From NCBI RefSeq assembly GCF_900113705.1, contig NZ_FOQI01000025.1, positions 1-51,671 of the forward strand: 51,671 bases of DNA, given 5' to 3'. Every line of letters starts with the position of its first letter. Positions within the stretch are counted from its first letter, which is position 1. Shown piece by piece: positions 1-8,863 of this stretch. Source of the stretch: Collimonas sp. OK307 (GTDB taxonomy: Bacteria > Pseudomonadota > Gammaproteobacteria > Burkholderiales > Burkholderiaceae_D). The notes under the pieces are model-generated. The model saw nothing but the letters and a program-made list of their open reading frames with translations. It did not search any database and had not been told where the DNA came from. The position numbers and the translations under genes were made by a program.

Positions 1-1720
1 CCAGTCGACAGCGAAGTCACGTTGCTATTGGTGGAACTAAGACCCGTCGAAGTCGAAGTCGACAACGAAGTCACATTGCTATTGGTCGAGCTCAGGCCAG
101 TCGACAACGAAGTCACGTTACTGTTGGTGGAACTGAGGCCCGTCGAAGTCGAAGTCGACAACGAGGTCACGTTGCTGTTGGTCGAGCTCAAGCCTGTCGA
201 CAACGAAGTGACGTTGCTATTGGTGGAACTGAGACCCGTCGAAGTCGAAGTGGACAGCGATGTCACATTGCTGTTCGCCGAGCTGAGGCCGGTTGACAGC
301 GAAGTGACATTGCTATTTGTGGAACTCAATCCCGTCGACAGGGACGTGATTCCGGTCGACAGCGAAGCAACGTTGCTATTGGTCGACGACAGACCGGTCG
401 ATAGCGACGTCACGTTACTGTTGGTGGATGACAGGCCCGTCGAAATCGAAGTTGACAATGAAGTCACATTGCTATTCGTGGAACTCAGGCCAGTCGACAA
501 CGAAGTGACGTTGCTGTTGGTGGAGCTCAAGCCGGTCGACAGCGAAGTCACGTTACTGTTGGTCGAGCTCAGTCCAGTCGACAACGAAGTCACATTGCTG
601 TTGGTCGAGCTTAGGCCTGTCGACAACGAAGTCACGTTACTGTTGGTCGAGCTCAGTCCGGCCGACAACGAGGTCACGTTGCTGTTGGTCGAGCTCAGTC
701 CGGCCGACAACGAGGTCACGTTGCTGTTGGTGGAACTGAGACCCGTCGAAGTCGAAGTCGACAATGAAGTCACATTGCTGTTGGTCGAGCTTAGGCCGGT
801 CGACAACGAAGTGACGTTACTGTTGGTCGAGCTCAGGCCAGTCGACAACGAAGTCACATTGCTGTTGGTGGAACTGAGACCCGTCGAAGTTGAAGTCGAC
901 AGCGAAGTCACATTGCTGTTGGTGGAGCTCAAGCCGGTTGACAGCGAACTCACATTGCTATTGGTCGAGCTCAAGCCGGTTGACAGCGAACTCACATTGC
1001 TATTGGTCGAGCTCAGGCCGGTCGACAACGAGGTCACATTGCTGTTGGTGGAGCTCAGGCCAGTCGACAGCGAAGTCACGTTGCTATTGGTCGAACTTAG
1101 GCCGGTCGACAACGAGGTCACATTGCTATTGGTTGACGACAGACCGGTCGACAGCGAAGTCACGTTACTGTTGGTCGAGCTCAGGCCTGTCGACAACGAA
1201 GTGACGTTGCTGTTGGCGGAACTGAGACCCGTCGAAGTCGAAGTCGACAGCGAAGTCACATTGCTGTTGGTCGAGCTCAGGCCGGTGGACAAAGATGCTT
1301 CCACCACTCTTGACGTACTGAGACCCGTCGAAGTCGAAGTCGACAGCGAAGTCACATTGCTGTTGGTCGAGCTCAGGCCGGTGGACAAAGATGCTTCCAC
1401 CACTCTTGACGTACTGAGACCCGTCGAAGTCGAAGTCGACAGCGAAGTCACATTGCTGTTGGTGGAGCTCAAGCCAGTCGACAACGAAGTCACGTTACTG
1501 TTGGTCGAGCTCAGGCCAGTCGACAACGAAGTCACGTTACTGTTCGTCGAGCTCAGGCCGGTCGACAGTGAAGTGACGTTGCTATTGGTCGATGACAGGC
1601 CAGTGGACAGCGATGTCACATTGCTGTTCGTCGAGCTCAAGCCAGTCGACAACGAAGTCACGCTGCTATTGGTGGAACTCAGACCAGTCGACAGCGAAGA
1701 TGCAACCGTTGACAGCTGAG
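1..1720 (-). repeat. Stalk repeat array of the adhesin gene, 42-bp units
   Basis: About 36 degenerate copies of a 42-bp unit encode the 14-residue stalk repeat on the minus strand. Many copies carry a 12-bp extension that turns STGL into STSTSTGL. Two copies carry a variant with SRVVEAS. Because the unit is a multiple of three and almost free of stops in other frames, the array also gives a long spurious open frame on the plus strand. The array runs off the left edge, so its full length is unknown. Confidence 0.93.
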
Positions 1721-2924
1721 CTACATTGACCGCGTCCGTCAAATTGATACCAGCCGCCACACCAGTAACGGTACGGCTGCCGACATTGACTTCGCCTAAG
1801 GAGTTCTGCGCTCCGGTCAGACCATAGGCGGTATAACCGGTTTGTGCCCCCACCGTTGTGGTGGAACCATAACCCAGTGCCACACTGTTAGCGAAAGTCG
1901 CATTCGCATTTGAACCTATAGCTATGGACTGGGCGCCGCTGGCACTTGCACCAGGCAGAGTGCCAGTGCCGATACCGTTGCCGCCGCCAATGGCAATCGA
2001 TTGAGCGCCAGCAGCGCTTGATCGTTGTCCGACTGCGATCGCCTGGGCACCGGCTGCATTTGAGCCACCATTGGTAGATCCATTCCCACCAGCGATGGCA
2101 ACTGCCGATACACCACTCGCATTGGCATCGTTACCCAGAGCAAATGCGCCTGCCGCACTAGCTTTTGCCCCCGAACCAAAAGCAGTTGCGCTATTAGCGG
2201 ATGCGCTCGAGTTATTACCGATAGCGATGGCATAGGCGACTGAGGCAGTCGCCCCGCTGCCGATCGCCACGGTGGACGTATCGCTAGCCTTGGCACCGGT
2301 TCCGAGTGCGGTTGAATTTCCCCCACTTGCATTTGCGCCGTTACCAAATGCGCTATCTTGTGCGCCGCTAGCACTTGCGTATGTACCTATCGCGGTCGTA
2401 TTCGCGTTACTAGCAATCGCGTTGTTACCTATCGCGGTCGCATTCGAGCCACTGGCAATAGCTACGTTACCCATCGCGGTTGCGTTCCCGCCACTTGCAC
2501 TTGCGCCGTTACCAAATGCGCTATCTTGTGCACCACTGGCATTCGCATTGTTACCTATTGCGGTCGCATTCGCGCCACTGGCAATTGCTAAGTTTCCCAT
2601 CGCGATTGCGTTGGCGCCATTGGCATTGGCGTTGTAGCCTATCGCGACCGCGTTAGTGCCGTTGGCTGTGGCCCGGCCTGTACCGTTCGTACTACCGGCG
2701 CCAATGGCAATACCGGTAGTACTTGCAACACCATAACCAGTTTGATTGCCCGTATATCCAGCGTGCGCAGCCGGCGACATCAATACCGCAGCCCCCAGCA
2801 TCGCCGCAGCCACCGCTACCCCCACTTTCGAGCTGCTGCGCTTGCCACGGGCGGCAGTATTCTCAGAGACAGCTACCCAGGTACCAAGTGCTTCACTGTA
2901 GACGGTGCGATAAATTTTATTCAT
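1..2924 (-). CDS. Trimeric autotransporter adhesin (YadA/Hia-like), 3' end outside the window
   Basis: Minus-strand reading frame that stays open from ATG 2924 to the window edge (more than 970 codons), so the C-terminal membrane anchor is not seen. Residues 1-28 match the extended signal peptide region of large autotransporters (start MNKIYRTVYSEALGTWVAVSE). A hydrophobic core and a likely cleavage site after AHA follow at about residue 55. Residues 60-370 are head repeats of the type AIGNNAxASGA and SAFGNGA. A neck with VNVGSRTVTGVAAG and DAVNVAQLS lies at about 373-400. The rest is a stalk of 14-residue units close to SLSTGLSSTNSNVT, two heptads each with Leu/Val at core positions. Proteins of this family trimerise, export themselves by type V secretion and bind host surfaces or other cells. 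Product class is very secure; the ligand cannot be told. The plus-strand open frames over this region are shadows of the repeats. Confidence 0.93.
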   Translation of the reverse strand, partial: MNKIYRTVYSEALGTWVAVSENTAARGKRSSSKVGVAVAAAMLGAAVLMSPAAHAGYTGNQTGYGVASTTGIAIGAGSTNGTGRATANGTNAVAIGYNANANGANAIAMGNLAIASGANATAIGNNANASGAQDSAFGNGASASGGNATAMGNVAIASGSNATAIGNNAIASNANTTAIGTYASASGAQDSAFGNGANASGGNSTALGTGAKASDTSTVAIGSGATASVAYAIAIGNNSSASANSATAFGSGAKASAAGAFALGNDANASGVSAVAIAGGNGSTNGGSNAAGAQAIAVGQRSSAAGAQSIAIGGGNGIGTGTLPGASASGAQSIAIGSNANATFANSVALGYGSTTTVGAQTGYTAYGLTGAQNSLGEVNVGSRTVTGVAAGINLTDAVNVAQLSTVASSLSTGLSSTNSSVTSLSTGLSSTNSNVTSLSTGLSSTNSNVTSLSTGLSSTNSNVTSLSTGLSSTNSNVTSLSTGLSSTNSNVTSLSTSTSTGLSTSRVVEASLSTGLSSTNSNVTSLSTSTSTGLSTSRVVEASLSTGLSSTNSNVTSLSTSTSTGLSSANSNVTSLSTGLSSTNSNVTSLSTGLSSTNSNVTSLSTGLSSTNSNVTSLSTGLSSTNSNVTSLSTGLSSTNSNVSSLSTGLSSTNSNVSSLSTGLSSTNSNVTSLSTSTSTGLSSTNSNVTSLSTGLSSTNSNVTSLSTGLSSTNSNVTSLSTSTSTGLSSTNSNVTSLSAGLSSTNSNVTSLSAGLSSTNSNVTSLSTGLSSTNSNVTSLSTGLSSTNSNVTSLSTGLSSTNSNVTSLSTGLSSTNSNVTSLSTSISTGLSSTNSNVTSLSTGLSSTNSNVASLSTGITSLSTGLSSTNSNVTSLSTGLSSANSNVTSLSTSTSTGLSSTNSNVTSLSTGLSSTNSNVTSLSTSTSTGLSSTNSNVTSLSTGLSSTNSNVTSLSTSTSTGLSSTNSNVTSLST
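1222..1413 (-). repeat. Perfect 96-bp tandem duplication inside the stalk
   Basis: Bases 1222-1317 and 1318-1413 read identically; a third partial copy starts at 1414 and follows the unit for about 50 bases. Each unit holds one standard stalk repeat plus the SRVVEAS variant. Perfect identity within an otherwise degenerate array suggests recent slippage or unequal recombination, or an assembly artefact. Confidence 0.88.
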
Positions 2925-3049
2925 GACTGGCTCTATGCAAAAGGTGGTACGGCTTACGGCACGGGATCAGACTGATCGCGCAAGCGAGACCACATGAAAT
3001 ACAAAAATTTGGGATATCTGAAGGCAGCGCGGCTTATGCCGGCAAGGCG

Positions 3050-3511
3050 CTATTTGGCGGCAGCCTCTATGGGACCGTACTGGTAGCCAACCGGCACCCA
3101 GCGTTCGTCCTGCCAGACCAGCGCAACCTTTTCCCAGGCACGCGCTTTGGCGTAACCCGACACAAAAGTGACGCTGACAAACTCGCCGCGCGGCAAGTCG
3201 GGGTGATCGATCTGGTGTTCCATCGCCTGCCAGACACGCGCGTCAAGAGAGCGGCCTAGTTGCGTATGCATGTCGCCGATGTAGCCGATCCAGGTGTTCC
3301 GGTCTGACTGGCTTTTCATCAAGGTGGAGCTCTGCTCCCACATCTGCCCTGCCTGATCGGTATCGGCCAATGTCAGCCATTGACGCGCGACGCTTATGGC
3401 AGCGTCTGCGGATTGGGCCATCGCACTTGCCGAAAGCGACATGCTCACGACAAATAGCAAGATCAGTTTGACCAGCCCTTTGAATGAAACCATCTGATGC
3501 AACTTATCCAT
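3050..3511 (-). CDS. Exported DUF4019 family protein
   Basis: 153 residues from ATG 3511, chosen over an in-frame start at 3553 because a purine-rich GGGGGAAAAG stretch lies just before 3511. The start at 3511 gives a short basic N-terminus followed by a hydrophobic segment (LVKLILLFVVSMSLSASAMAQ region), a good signal peptide cleaved after AMA. The mature part has alternating Trp/Gly motifs (WIGYIG, WEKVALVWQDERWVPVGY) typical of DUF4019, a small periplasmic fold of unknown function. It is co-oriented with the adhesin gene and ends 126 bp upstream of the adhesin start, so it could share a transcript. Function unknown. Confidence 0.8.
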   Translation of the reverse strand: MDKLHQMVSFKGLVKLILLFVVSMSLSASAMAQSADAAISVARQWLTLADTDQAGQMWEQSSTLMKSQSDRNTWIGYIGDMHTQLGRSLDARVWQAMEHQIDHPDLPRGEFVSVTFVSGYAKARAWEKVALVWQDERWVPVGYQYGPIEAAAK

Positions 3512-4557
3512 CTTTTCCCCCGAAAATTTGCCGCTTCCCTGACCAAAGAGCACTCAGCTTCATCGCATCAAAGATGGAAGGCTCAAGTGATTTGGCCACT
3601 TGCCTCAAATCTCGACTGAAAAATTAGGAGCTCAGATAAATTGCCTTGCTGGCGGATTTTGGTACCGCTCTTGTCATATTTTAAAGTTCACAATATTGAA
3701 TTTTAAGTAACATTTAATGACATCTTAAATTCTTCTTACTGATCGTTTTGTTACACAAATGTCACCAGACCATCGCCAGCACCTGGTGGTACCAGCCATA
3801 CGCTTAGGCAAGAATGGCGGCATTTCATTTTGCACAACATGCTTTTGCGTCTGAGCGCTTAATTAATTGCCCATCGCTGCAATTTGAACGTCAATAAATG
3901 TCCAAAATCCATATTTTACAAAACGAGGCAAATGTTAATTTCAATTAGCATTTATGTCATTAAAATAAGTTCCCCGAAGTCGCCAATAAACAACGAAAAA
4001 ATTTATATATGACGGCTTACTTCCTTAAAATAAATTGTGATTTCTCACCATTTTTCATAACAAATATGCCGAAAACCCTTATAAAAATTAGCAATTCTTA
4101 GTTATATACAATATTTATATCAAAAGAAAAAAATTTTCAATCCAAAAAAATAACAGGTCACAATTGTTCACATATCGATAGTGAAAACCCTCTAAAACAA
4201 AATAAATATCCAGAGTGTTTCTGCATGGAAATGATAAATATGTCTCTTGAAATTAATGTCACGACAATCAATAAAATTTTCAGCCGACAAATTGACAATC
4301 ACAATCGCGATTACCCAATTCAATGCATAAATAACATTTTATATAGCCGTAATTGCAAGACATGAAATGGCGTGCGATAGCCCTTTTCAGCCGATGGATG
4401 GTAAGGATGCGCGGCAATCCTGAGCATATGGAGAGGCTTGAGGAGTGGTTCCGGTTATTTCATTACCGGATGTAGTGATGTAGATAGAAATGTAAAATTC
4501 ATTGTCAATGCAACCATGCGATAGGCACTCTGATATAGCCCCCAAATTCCCCCACGC
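3512..4557. other. AT-rich intergenic region without a recognisable gene
   Basis: About 1 kb between the DUF4019 gene and the ylqF terminator. From roughly 3600 to 4380 it is strikingly AT-rich compared with the GC-rich neighbours, with many A and T runs. A 46-codon open frame at 4225-4365 lacks a ribosome binding site and family likeness. A short inverted repeat (TCCGGT at 4450, ACCGGA at 4465) has no T tract. Nothing else can be supported; it may hold the control region of the DUF4019-adhesin unit, or be decayed DNA. Confidence 0.6.
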
Positions 4558-4593
4558 AATAAAAAACCCGCAGCGACATGGTCGTTGCGGGTT
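4558..4593 (-). terminator. Rho-independent terminator after ylqF
   Basis: Stem 4565-4577 pairs with 4581-4593 (one G-U type mismatch, loop ATG). On the minus strand the stem is followed by a run of T from the A tract 4561-4566. It lies about 20 bp past the ylqF stop. Confidence 0.85.
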
Positions 4594-4613
4594 GATTGCG
4601 GAGCTGAAGCAGC

Positions 4614-5567
4614 TTATCTCGTACTGTCCTGATTATCTTGATCGTCGCTTTCCGCCTCTGCCTTAGCCTCTGCCTTAGCCTCGGCCAGACGCTGCGCTAT
4701 TTCTTCCTGGTGACGTGCCAGCAATGCGGCCCGGGTCTGTGGGGTTTCCAGGCTAATGCGACCAAGCGCGCCGGTACGATAGTCTTGCAGCAAGGTGTGC
4801 GCGGCCTTCTCCAGATCAAGATCGCCGCCCTTGAGGCGAAAACCACGACGCAGCGCCACACCTTCAATCACGCTAACGCCATCGATACCTTCTGTCTTGA
4901 TGCCATAACGTGCAGCCAGCAAAGGTGCATAGCGAATCAGCAACTCGTCGGCCAGGAACGTGGCGACTTCTTCCTCGATCAGCGCGTTGGTGCCGATGGC
5001 GTGGCTGGCAGCCAGCATCAGGCCGTCGCTCGGGTGGGCGATCTTCGGCCATAACATGCCGGGAGTGTCGATCAACACCATGTTGTTACCCAGGTACAGG
5101 CGTTGCTGAACCTTGGTCACAGCCGGCTCATCACCTACCGCCGCCACGCGGCGCTTCAGCAAGGCGTTCATCAGCGTCGATTTGCCGACGTTGGGGATCC
5201 CCATGATCATCATGCGCAATGGCTTCAACGGCGTGCCGCGGTGCGGCGCCAGCTTCAGGCACAAACCCGGGATCTTGGCGACATCCGAAGGTTTCTTGCA
5301 GCTCAGCGCCACCGCATGAACGTTTTTCTGGCTGTTGTAATAGGCAAGCCAGGCCTGCGTGACAGCAGGATCGGCCAGATCGCTCTTATTGAGGATTTTC
5401 AGGCAAGGACGCTGGCGAAACACGCGCAGCTGTTCGATCATCGGATTGCAACTGGCTTGCGGCAAACGGCCGTCGAGCACTTCGATCACAAGATCGACCT
5501 TCTCCATAGCTTCCGCCGCCTTCTTGCGGGCGGCGTTCATGTGACCTGGGAACCATTGTATGGACAT
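4614..5567 (-). CDS. ylqF: Ribosome biogenesis GTPase YlqF (RbgA family)
   Basis: 317 residues. The GTPase motifs come in circularly permuted order, the mark of this family: G4 NKSD at 60-63, G1 GIPNVGKS at 123-130, G3 DTPG at 167-170. The N-terminus (IQWFPGHMNAARK) is the family signature. In Bacillus RbgA drives late maturation of the 50S subunit; the same job is expected here but is inferred. The protein ends in a low-complexity Ala/Lys/Glu tail encoded by short direct repeats (AKAEAKAEAE) plus an acidic end, longer than the Bacillus protein (282 residues). It stands alone with its own terminator; the amidohydrolase gene lies 165 bp upstream in the same direction. Confidence 0.95.
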   Translation of the reverse strand: MSIQWFPGHMNAARKKAAEAMEKVDLVIEVLDGRLPQASCNPMIEQLRVFRQRPCLKILNKSDLADPAVTQAWLAYYNSQKNVHAVALSCKKPSDVAKIPGLCLKLAPHRGTPLKPLRMMIMGIPNVGKSTLMNALLKRRVAAVGDEPAVTKVQQRLYLGNNMVLIDTPGMLWPKIAHPSDGLMLAASHAIGTNALIEEEVATFLADELLIRYAPLLAARYGIKTEGIDGVSVIEGVALRRGFRLKGGDLDLEKAAHTLLQDYRTGALGRISLETPQTRAALLARHQEEIAQRLAEAKAEAKAEAESDDQDNQDSTR

Positions 5568-5732
5568 GCGTTGTCTTGTCTGGCTAAAATAAACCGCTAT
5601 TGTACGGACTTATTTCGGTTCTACCTCGGGTTCTACCTTATCCTTGACGGCGTTCGCTATATGGCAGAGGGTGGCCGCCAGCGGTTTGCCCAGCCCTTTT
5701 CGCCTCTCGCCGGCGGGTCTGCGGCGATACAT

Positions 5733-6671
5733 TTATTCGAGGTCGGCCAATACTTTCATATGGGCAACCACACTTCGCCCTAGCGCCGACAGGTTGTAGC
5801 CGCCCTCCAGGCAACTGACGATACGGCCCTGAGCATGCTGCGCGGCGACTTGCATGATTTGCCGGGTCAGCCAGGTATAGTCGGCCTCGACCAGCCCCAT
5901 CTGCGCCATATCGTCTTCTCTGTGCGCATCAAAGCCGGCAGAAACAAAAATCATTTGCGGGCGGTGCGCTTCCAGCGCCGGCAGCCATTGCTCCGTCACC
6001 AATTGCCGCACCACGCTGCCATCGCTATACGCTGACACGGGGATATTGAGCGCATGACTCCCCTCCGGCTCGGTACCGCTGAACGGATAAAACGGGTGCT
6101 GGAAAAAACTCACCATCAACACGCGCGGATCGTGCGCAAAAATCTGTTCGGTGCCATTGCCATGATGGACATCGAAATCGACAATCGCTACCCGCTCCAA
6201 GCCGTGTACCTCAAGCGCGTGACGAGCCGCCAGTGCAACGTTATTGAACAGGCAAAATCCCATGGGAGTATGTGCGGTGGCGTGATGCCCGGGCGGACGT
6301 ACCGCACAAAACGCGTTGTCGATGTCGCCCGCGATGACCGCGTCAGTCGCGGCCAATGCAGCGCCTGCGGCACGCAATGCAGCTTGCCAGCTATGCGCAT
6401 TGACTGACGTGTCGGGGTCCAGCGGATAGATGCCTGCGGTGCCGGCCAGAGCCAGGCTATGCTCCCGTACCCTGGCGATCATGGCGGTACTATGTACCCG
6501 CGCCAGGTCATCCTCGAGCGCCAGAGGCGCGGTGCGGTGATCCAGCAACTGGTCGATACGGCTGGCAATCAGCTGGTCTTCGATCGCCTGTAGCCGCGCC
6601 GGCGATTCCGGATGCCCTGGGCCCATGTCGTGCAGCTTGCAGTCAGGGTGAGTATAGAAAGCAGTAGTCAA
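5733..6671 (-). CDS. Histone deacetylase-like amidohydrolase
   Basis: 312 residues if read from TTG 6671, which places the family N-terminus (TTAFYTHPDC) at the start. An ATG at 6758 with AGGA seven bases upstream is a good alternative and would add 29 residues without family likeness. Zinc and catalytic motifs are all present: RPPGHHA with the His pair, DFDVHHGNGT, SAGFDAH and EGGYN. Bacterial members remove acetyl groups from polyamines, small molecules or proteins; the substrate here cannot be told. The gene diverges from the moxR operon, leaving about 120-210 bp for both promoters. Class secure, start uncertain. Confidence 0.88.
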   Translation of the reverse strand: MTTAFYTHPDCKLHDMGPGHPESPARLQAIEDQLIASRIDQLLDHRTAPLALEDDLARVHSTAMIARVREHSLALAGTAGIYPLDPDTSVNAHSWQAALRAAGAALAATDAVIAGDIDNAFCAVRPPGHHATAHTPMGFCLFNNVALAARHALEVHGLERVAIVDFDVHHGNGTEQIFAHDPRVLMVSFFQHPFYPFSGTEPEGSHALNIPVSAYSDGSVVRQLVTEQWLPALEAHRPQMIFVSAGFDAHREDDMAQMGLVEADYTWLTRQIMQVAAQHAQGRIVSCLEGGYNLSALGRSVVAHMKVLADLE

Positions 6672-6879
6672 TTGATCTCGCCAAAGGTCATGCTGAAAAT
6701 GATGCCGCAATATGCCTAGTGTACCCAAGAAACGGAAGAAAAATGAGTTGATGCACATACTTCGTCCTGATCCATGGCGGGAAATCAGGGTGGCCTTAAG
6801 AAAAACGCCATAATTCTTTAAAGGAACTAGGTTAACTCCTGGGAAGTTTGTATGATTCTCTCTCCCGACTCTCTCCACC

Positions 6880-7824
6880 ATGCTGCCCTTACCAGACAAA
6901 CCCATGTTCGCAAAAATCCACGCAGTAGCACAGCAAGTCGGTCAGATCGTCGTCGGCAAGGATCATCAGATCCGTCAAGCGTTGGTGTGCCTGCTGGCGG
7001 GCGGCCATCTCCTGATTGAGGATGTGCCGGGTGTCGGCAAAACCACCTTGGCGCATGCCTTGGCCATTTCCTTGGGGCTGCGCTTCAATCGCCTGCAATT
7101 TACCAGCGATCTGCTGCCTGCCGACGTGGTGGGCATTTCGGTTTTCGACCGCGAGAAAAGCAGTTTTGTGTTTCACCCGGGGCCGGTGTTCACCCAGGTG
7201 CTGCTGGCCGATGAAATCAATCGGGCCACGCCCAAGACTCAATCGGCGTTGCTGGAAGCGATGGAGGAACGCCAGGTCACCGCGGAAGGTTTCACGCGCG
7301 ACCTGCCGGAGCCGTTCTTCGTTATCGCGACCCAGAACCCAGCCCATCAGGTTGGCACCTTCGCCTTGCCTGAGTCGCAACTGGATCGTTTCCTGATGTG
7401 CTTGTCGCTGGGCTATCCGGACGCCGCTGCCGAACGTGCGTTATTGATGGGGGAAGATCGCCGCACCTTGCTGAAATCCATCGCCCCGGTGATGCAAGCC
7501 GCGGAACTGATCGAAGCCAGGCAAGCCTTGAAGCAGATCCATACCTCGACCTCATTGATCGATTACATACAGGCGTTGGCCCACGCTTCGCGCCAAAATG
7601 GCCTGTTTGCGGAAGGCATGAGCCCACGCGCTGCAATCGCGCTGCTGCAGGCGGCCCGGGCCTGGGCTGCCATGGAAGGCCGCAACCATGTCGTCCCCGA
7701 GGATGTCCAGGCGGTATTGGTGCCGGTGACAGCGCATCGCCTGCGCCCGCTGAAAGCGCACGCCGGCAGTACTCTCGGCGCGCGCGACATGGTGCTGCAG
7801 CTGATGAAGTCGGTTGCGGTTTAA
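6880..7824 (+). CDS. MoxR family AAA+ ATPase
   Basis: 314 residues, with an alternative ATG at 6904 (MFAKIHAV) that fits the family equally well; neither has a clear ribosome binding site. Walker A GVGKTT lies near residue 50 and Walker B LLADEINRA near 110, followed by sensor 1 (ATQNP) and the AAA lid. MoxR ATPases act as chaperones that help assemble or activate partner complexes. It is first in the operon MoxR-DUF58-TgpA-MltB, the usual bacterial context, where the DUF58 and transglutaminase proteins are the likely partners. Confidence 0.93.
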   Translation: MLPLPDKPMFAKIHAVAQQVGQIVVGKDHQIRQALVCLLAGGHLLIEDVPGVGKTTLAHALAISLGLRFNRLQFTSDLLPADVVGISVFDREKSSFVFHPGPVFTQVLLADEINRATPKTQSALLEAMEERQVTAEGFTRDLPEPFFVIATQNPAHQVGTFALPESQLDRFLMCLSLGYPDAAAERALLMGEDRRTLLKSIAPVMQAAELIEARQALKQIHTSTSLIDYIQALAHASRQNGLFAEGMSPRAAIALLQAARAWAAMEGRNHVVPEDVQAVLVPVTAHRLRPLKAHAGSTLGARDMVLQLMKSVAV

Positions 7825-7861
7825 AACCATCTTGCTTCGCTATCAGTCTGCGATCACCACT

Positions 7862-8863
7862 ATGCTGACCTCTCTGCGCAAACGATTCCGGGATTGGCTG
7901 GATCGGTCCTTGTTCCAGCTACGCGATGCCGAACCGGGGGAGGTCTTTCTCAACCAGCGACGGGTATTCATCGTGCCGAGCCGGCCTGGGCTGGCTTTTG
8001 CCGTCATGCTGGTATTGCTGTTCTTGTGTTCCATCAATTACAACCTGAGTCTTGGCTTTGGCTTGACCTTCCTGCTGGCTGCCTGTGCTGTCATCGACAT
8101 GCACCTGACTTTCCGTAACCTGGCCTATTTGCATCTGACTGCCGGCAAGGTAGCGGCGGTATTTGCCGGCGAAGATGCGCTGTTCGAGCTGCATCTGGCG
8201 AACCGGCGCAAACATACCCGTTATGCCATCTGGCTTGGTTTCGTCGGACGTGGCTTGCCTGCCATGGAACGGGCGACCGATGTTCCCGCCCATAGCACCA
8301 GCCACCTGACGCTGGCGACCACCACCACCCGTCGCGGCTGGCAGCCGGCGCCCAGGATACGTTTGCAAACGCGCTTTCCGCTTGGCTTGCTGCGCGCCTG
8401 GAGTTACTGGCAACCGGACAGCAGGGCCCTGGTCTACCCGCAGCCGGAAGCATCGACATCCGCCTCGCCGCTGCCGCTGGCGCCAATCGAAAGAAGCGAT
8501 GGCAACGGCGTCGCAGGGCATCAGGATTTTGCAGGGATCCGGACCTATCAAAGCGGCGACTCGCTCAAGCACCTGGCCTGGCGCCAAATCGCCAGGCTGG
8601 ATACCGATCTCGATCCCAAGCTGATCACCAAGCAGTTTGAAGGCGGCGCAGTCAGCGATTTATCGATTGATTTTGATGCACTGCCTTACGACATGGCGCT
8701 CGAAGACAAACTCTCGCGCATGACACGGTGGATACTGGAAGCGGAAGCGCGCCAGCTGCCGTATGCGTTCCGCCTCGGTGACAACGTCCATGCCGCAGCG
8801 CTGGGGCCGGCCCATCAGCGCGCCTGCCTGCGCGCGCTGGCGCTGTATCAAGGTGCGCCATGA
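7862..8863 (+). CDS. DUF58 domain membrane protein
   Basis: 333 residues from ATG 7862; the frame could also open at TTG 7814, inside the moxR end, but that adds 16 residues of no recognisable kind. Two hydrophobic segments at about 44-85 are followed by a beta-rich part and the DUF58 core with GIRTYQSGDSLKHLAWRQIA near residues 223-242. The C-terminal half should face the cytoplasm and resembles a von Willebrand A-type fold in this family. Encoded right after MoxR and overlapping the next gene by four bases (ATGA), which suggests translational coupling. Molecular role unknown; likely a MoxR client. Confidence 0.88.
   Translation: MLTSLRKRFRDWLDRSLFQLRDAEPGEVFLNQRRVFIVPSRPGLAFAVMLVLLFLCSINYNLSLGFGLTFLLAACAVIDMHLTFRNLAYLHLTAGKVAAVFAGEDALFELHLANRRKHTRYAIWLGFVGRGLPAMERATDVPAHSTSHLTLATTTTRRGWQPAPRIRLQTRFPLGLLRAWSYWQPDSRALVYPQPEASTSASPLPLAPIERSDGNGVAGHQDFAGIRTYQSGDSLKHLAWRQIARLDTDLDPKLITKQFEGGAVSDLSIDFDALPYDMALEDKLSRMTRWILEAEARQLPYAFRLGDNVHAAALGPAHQRACLRALALYQGAP

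Noticed and set aside
22-1719. 565-codon plus-strand open frame of LLLVELRPVDNEV-type repeats.
   Set aside because: It is the antisense shadow of the adhesin stalk repeats, which are coding on the minus strand with an ESPR, head and neck in frame.
1-1720. CRISPR array, because of the regular short repeats.
   Set aside because: There are no spacers; the repeats are contiguous, degenerate and coding.
2272-2637. 121-codon plus-strand frame with repeats.
   Set aside because: It is antisense to the adhesin head repeats and has no signal or family likeness.
4225-4365. 46-codon frame in the AT-rich spacer.
   Set aside because: No ribosome binding site, no recognisable motif, typical chance frame for AT-rich DNA.
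5733-6905. Long form of the deacetylase-like gene starting at 6905.
   Set aside because: The extra N-terminus has no family likeness and would overlap the moxR start.
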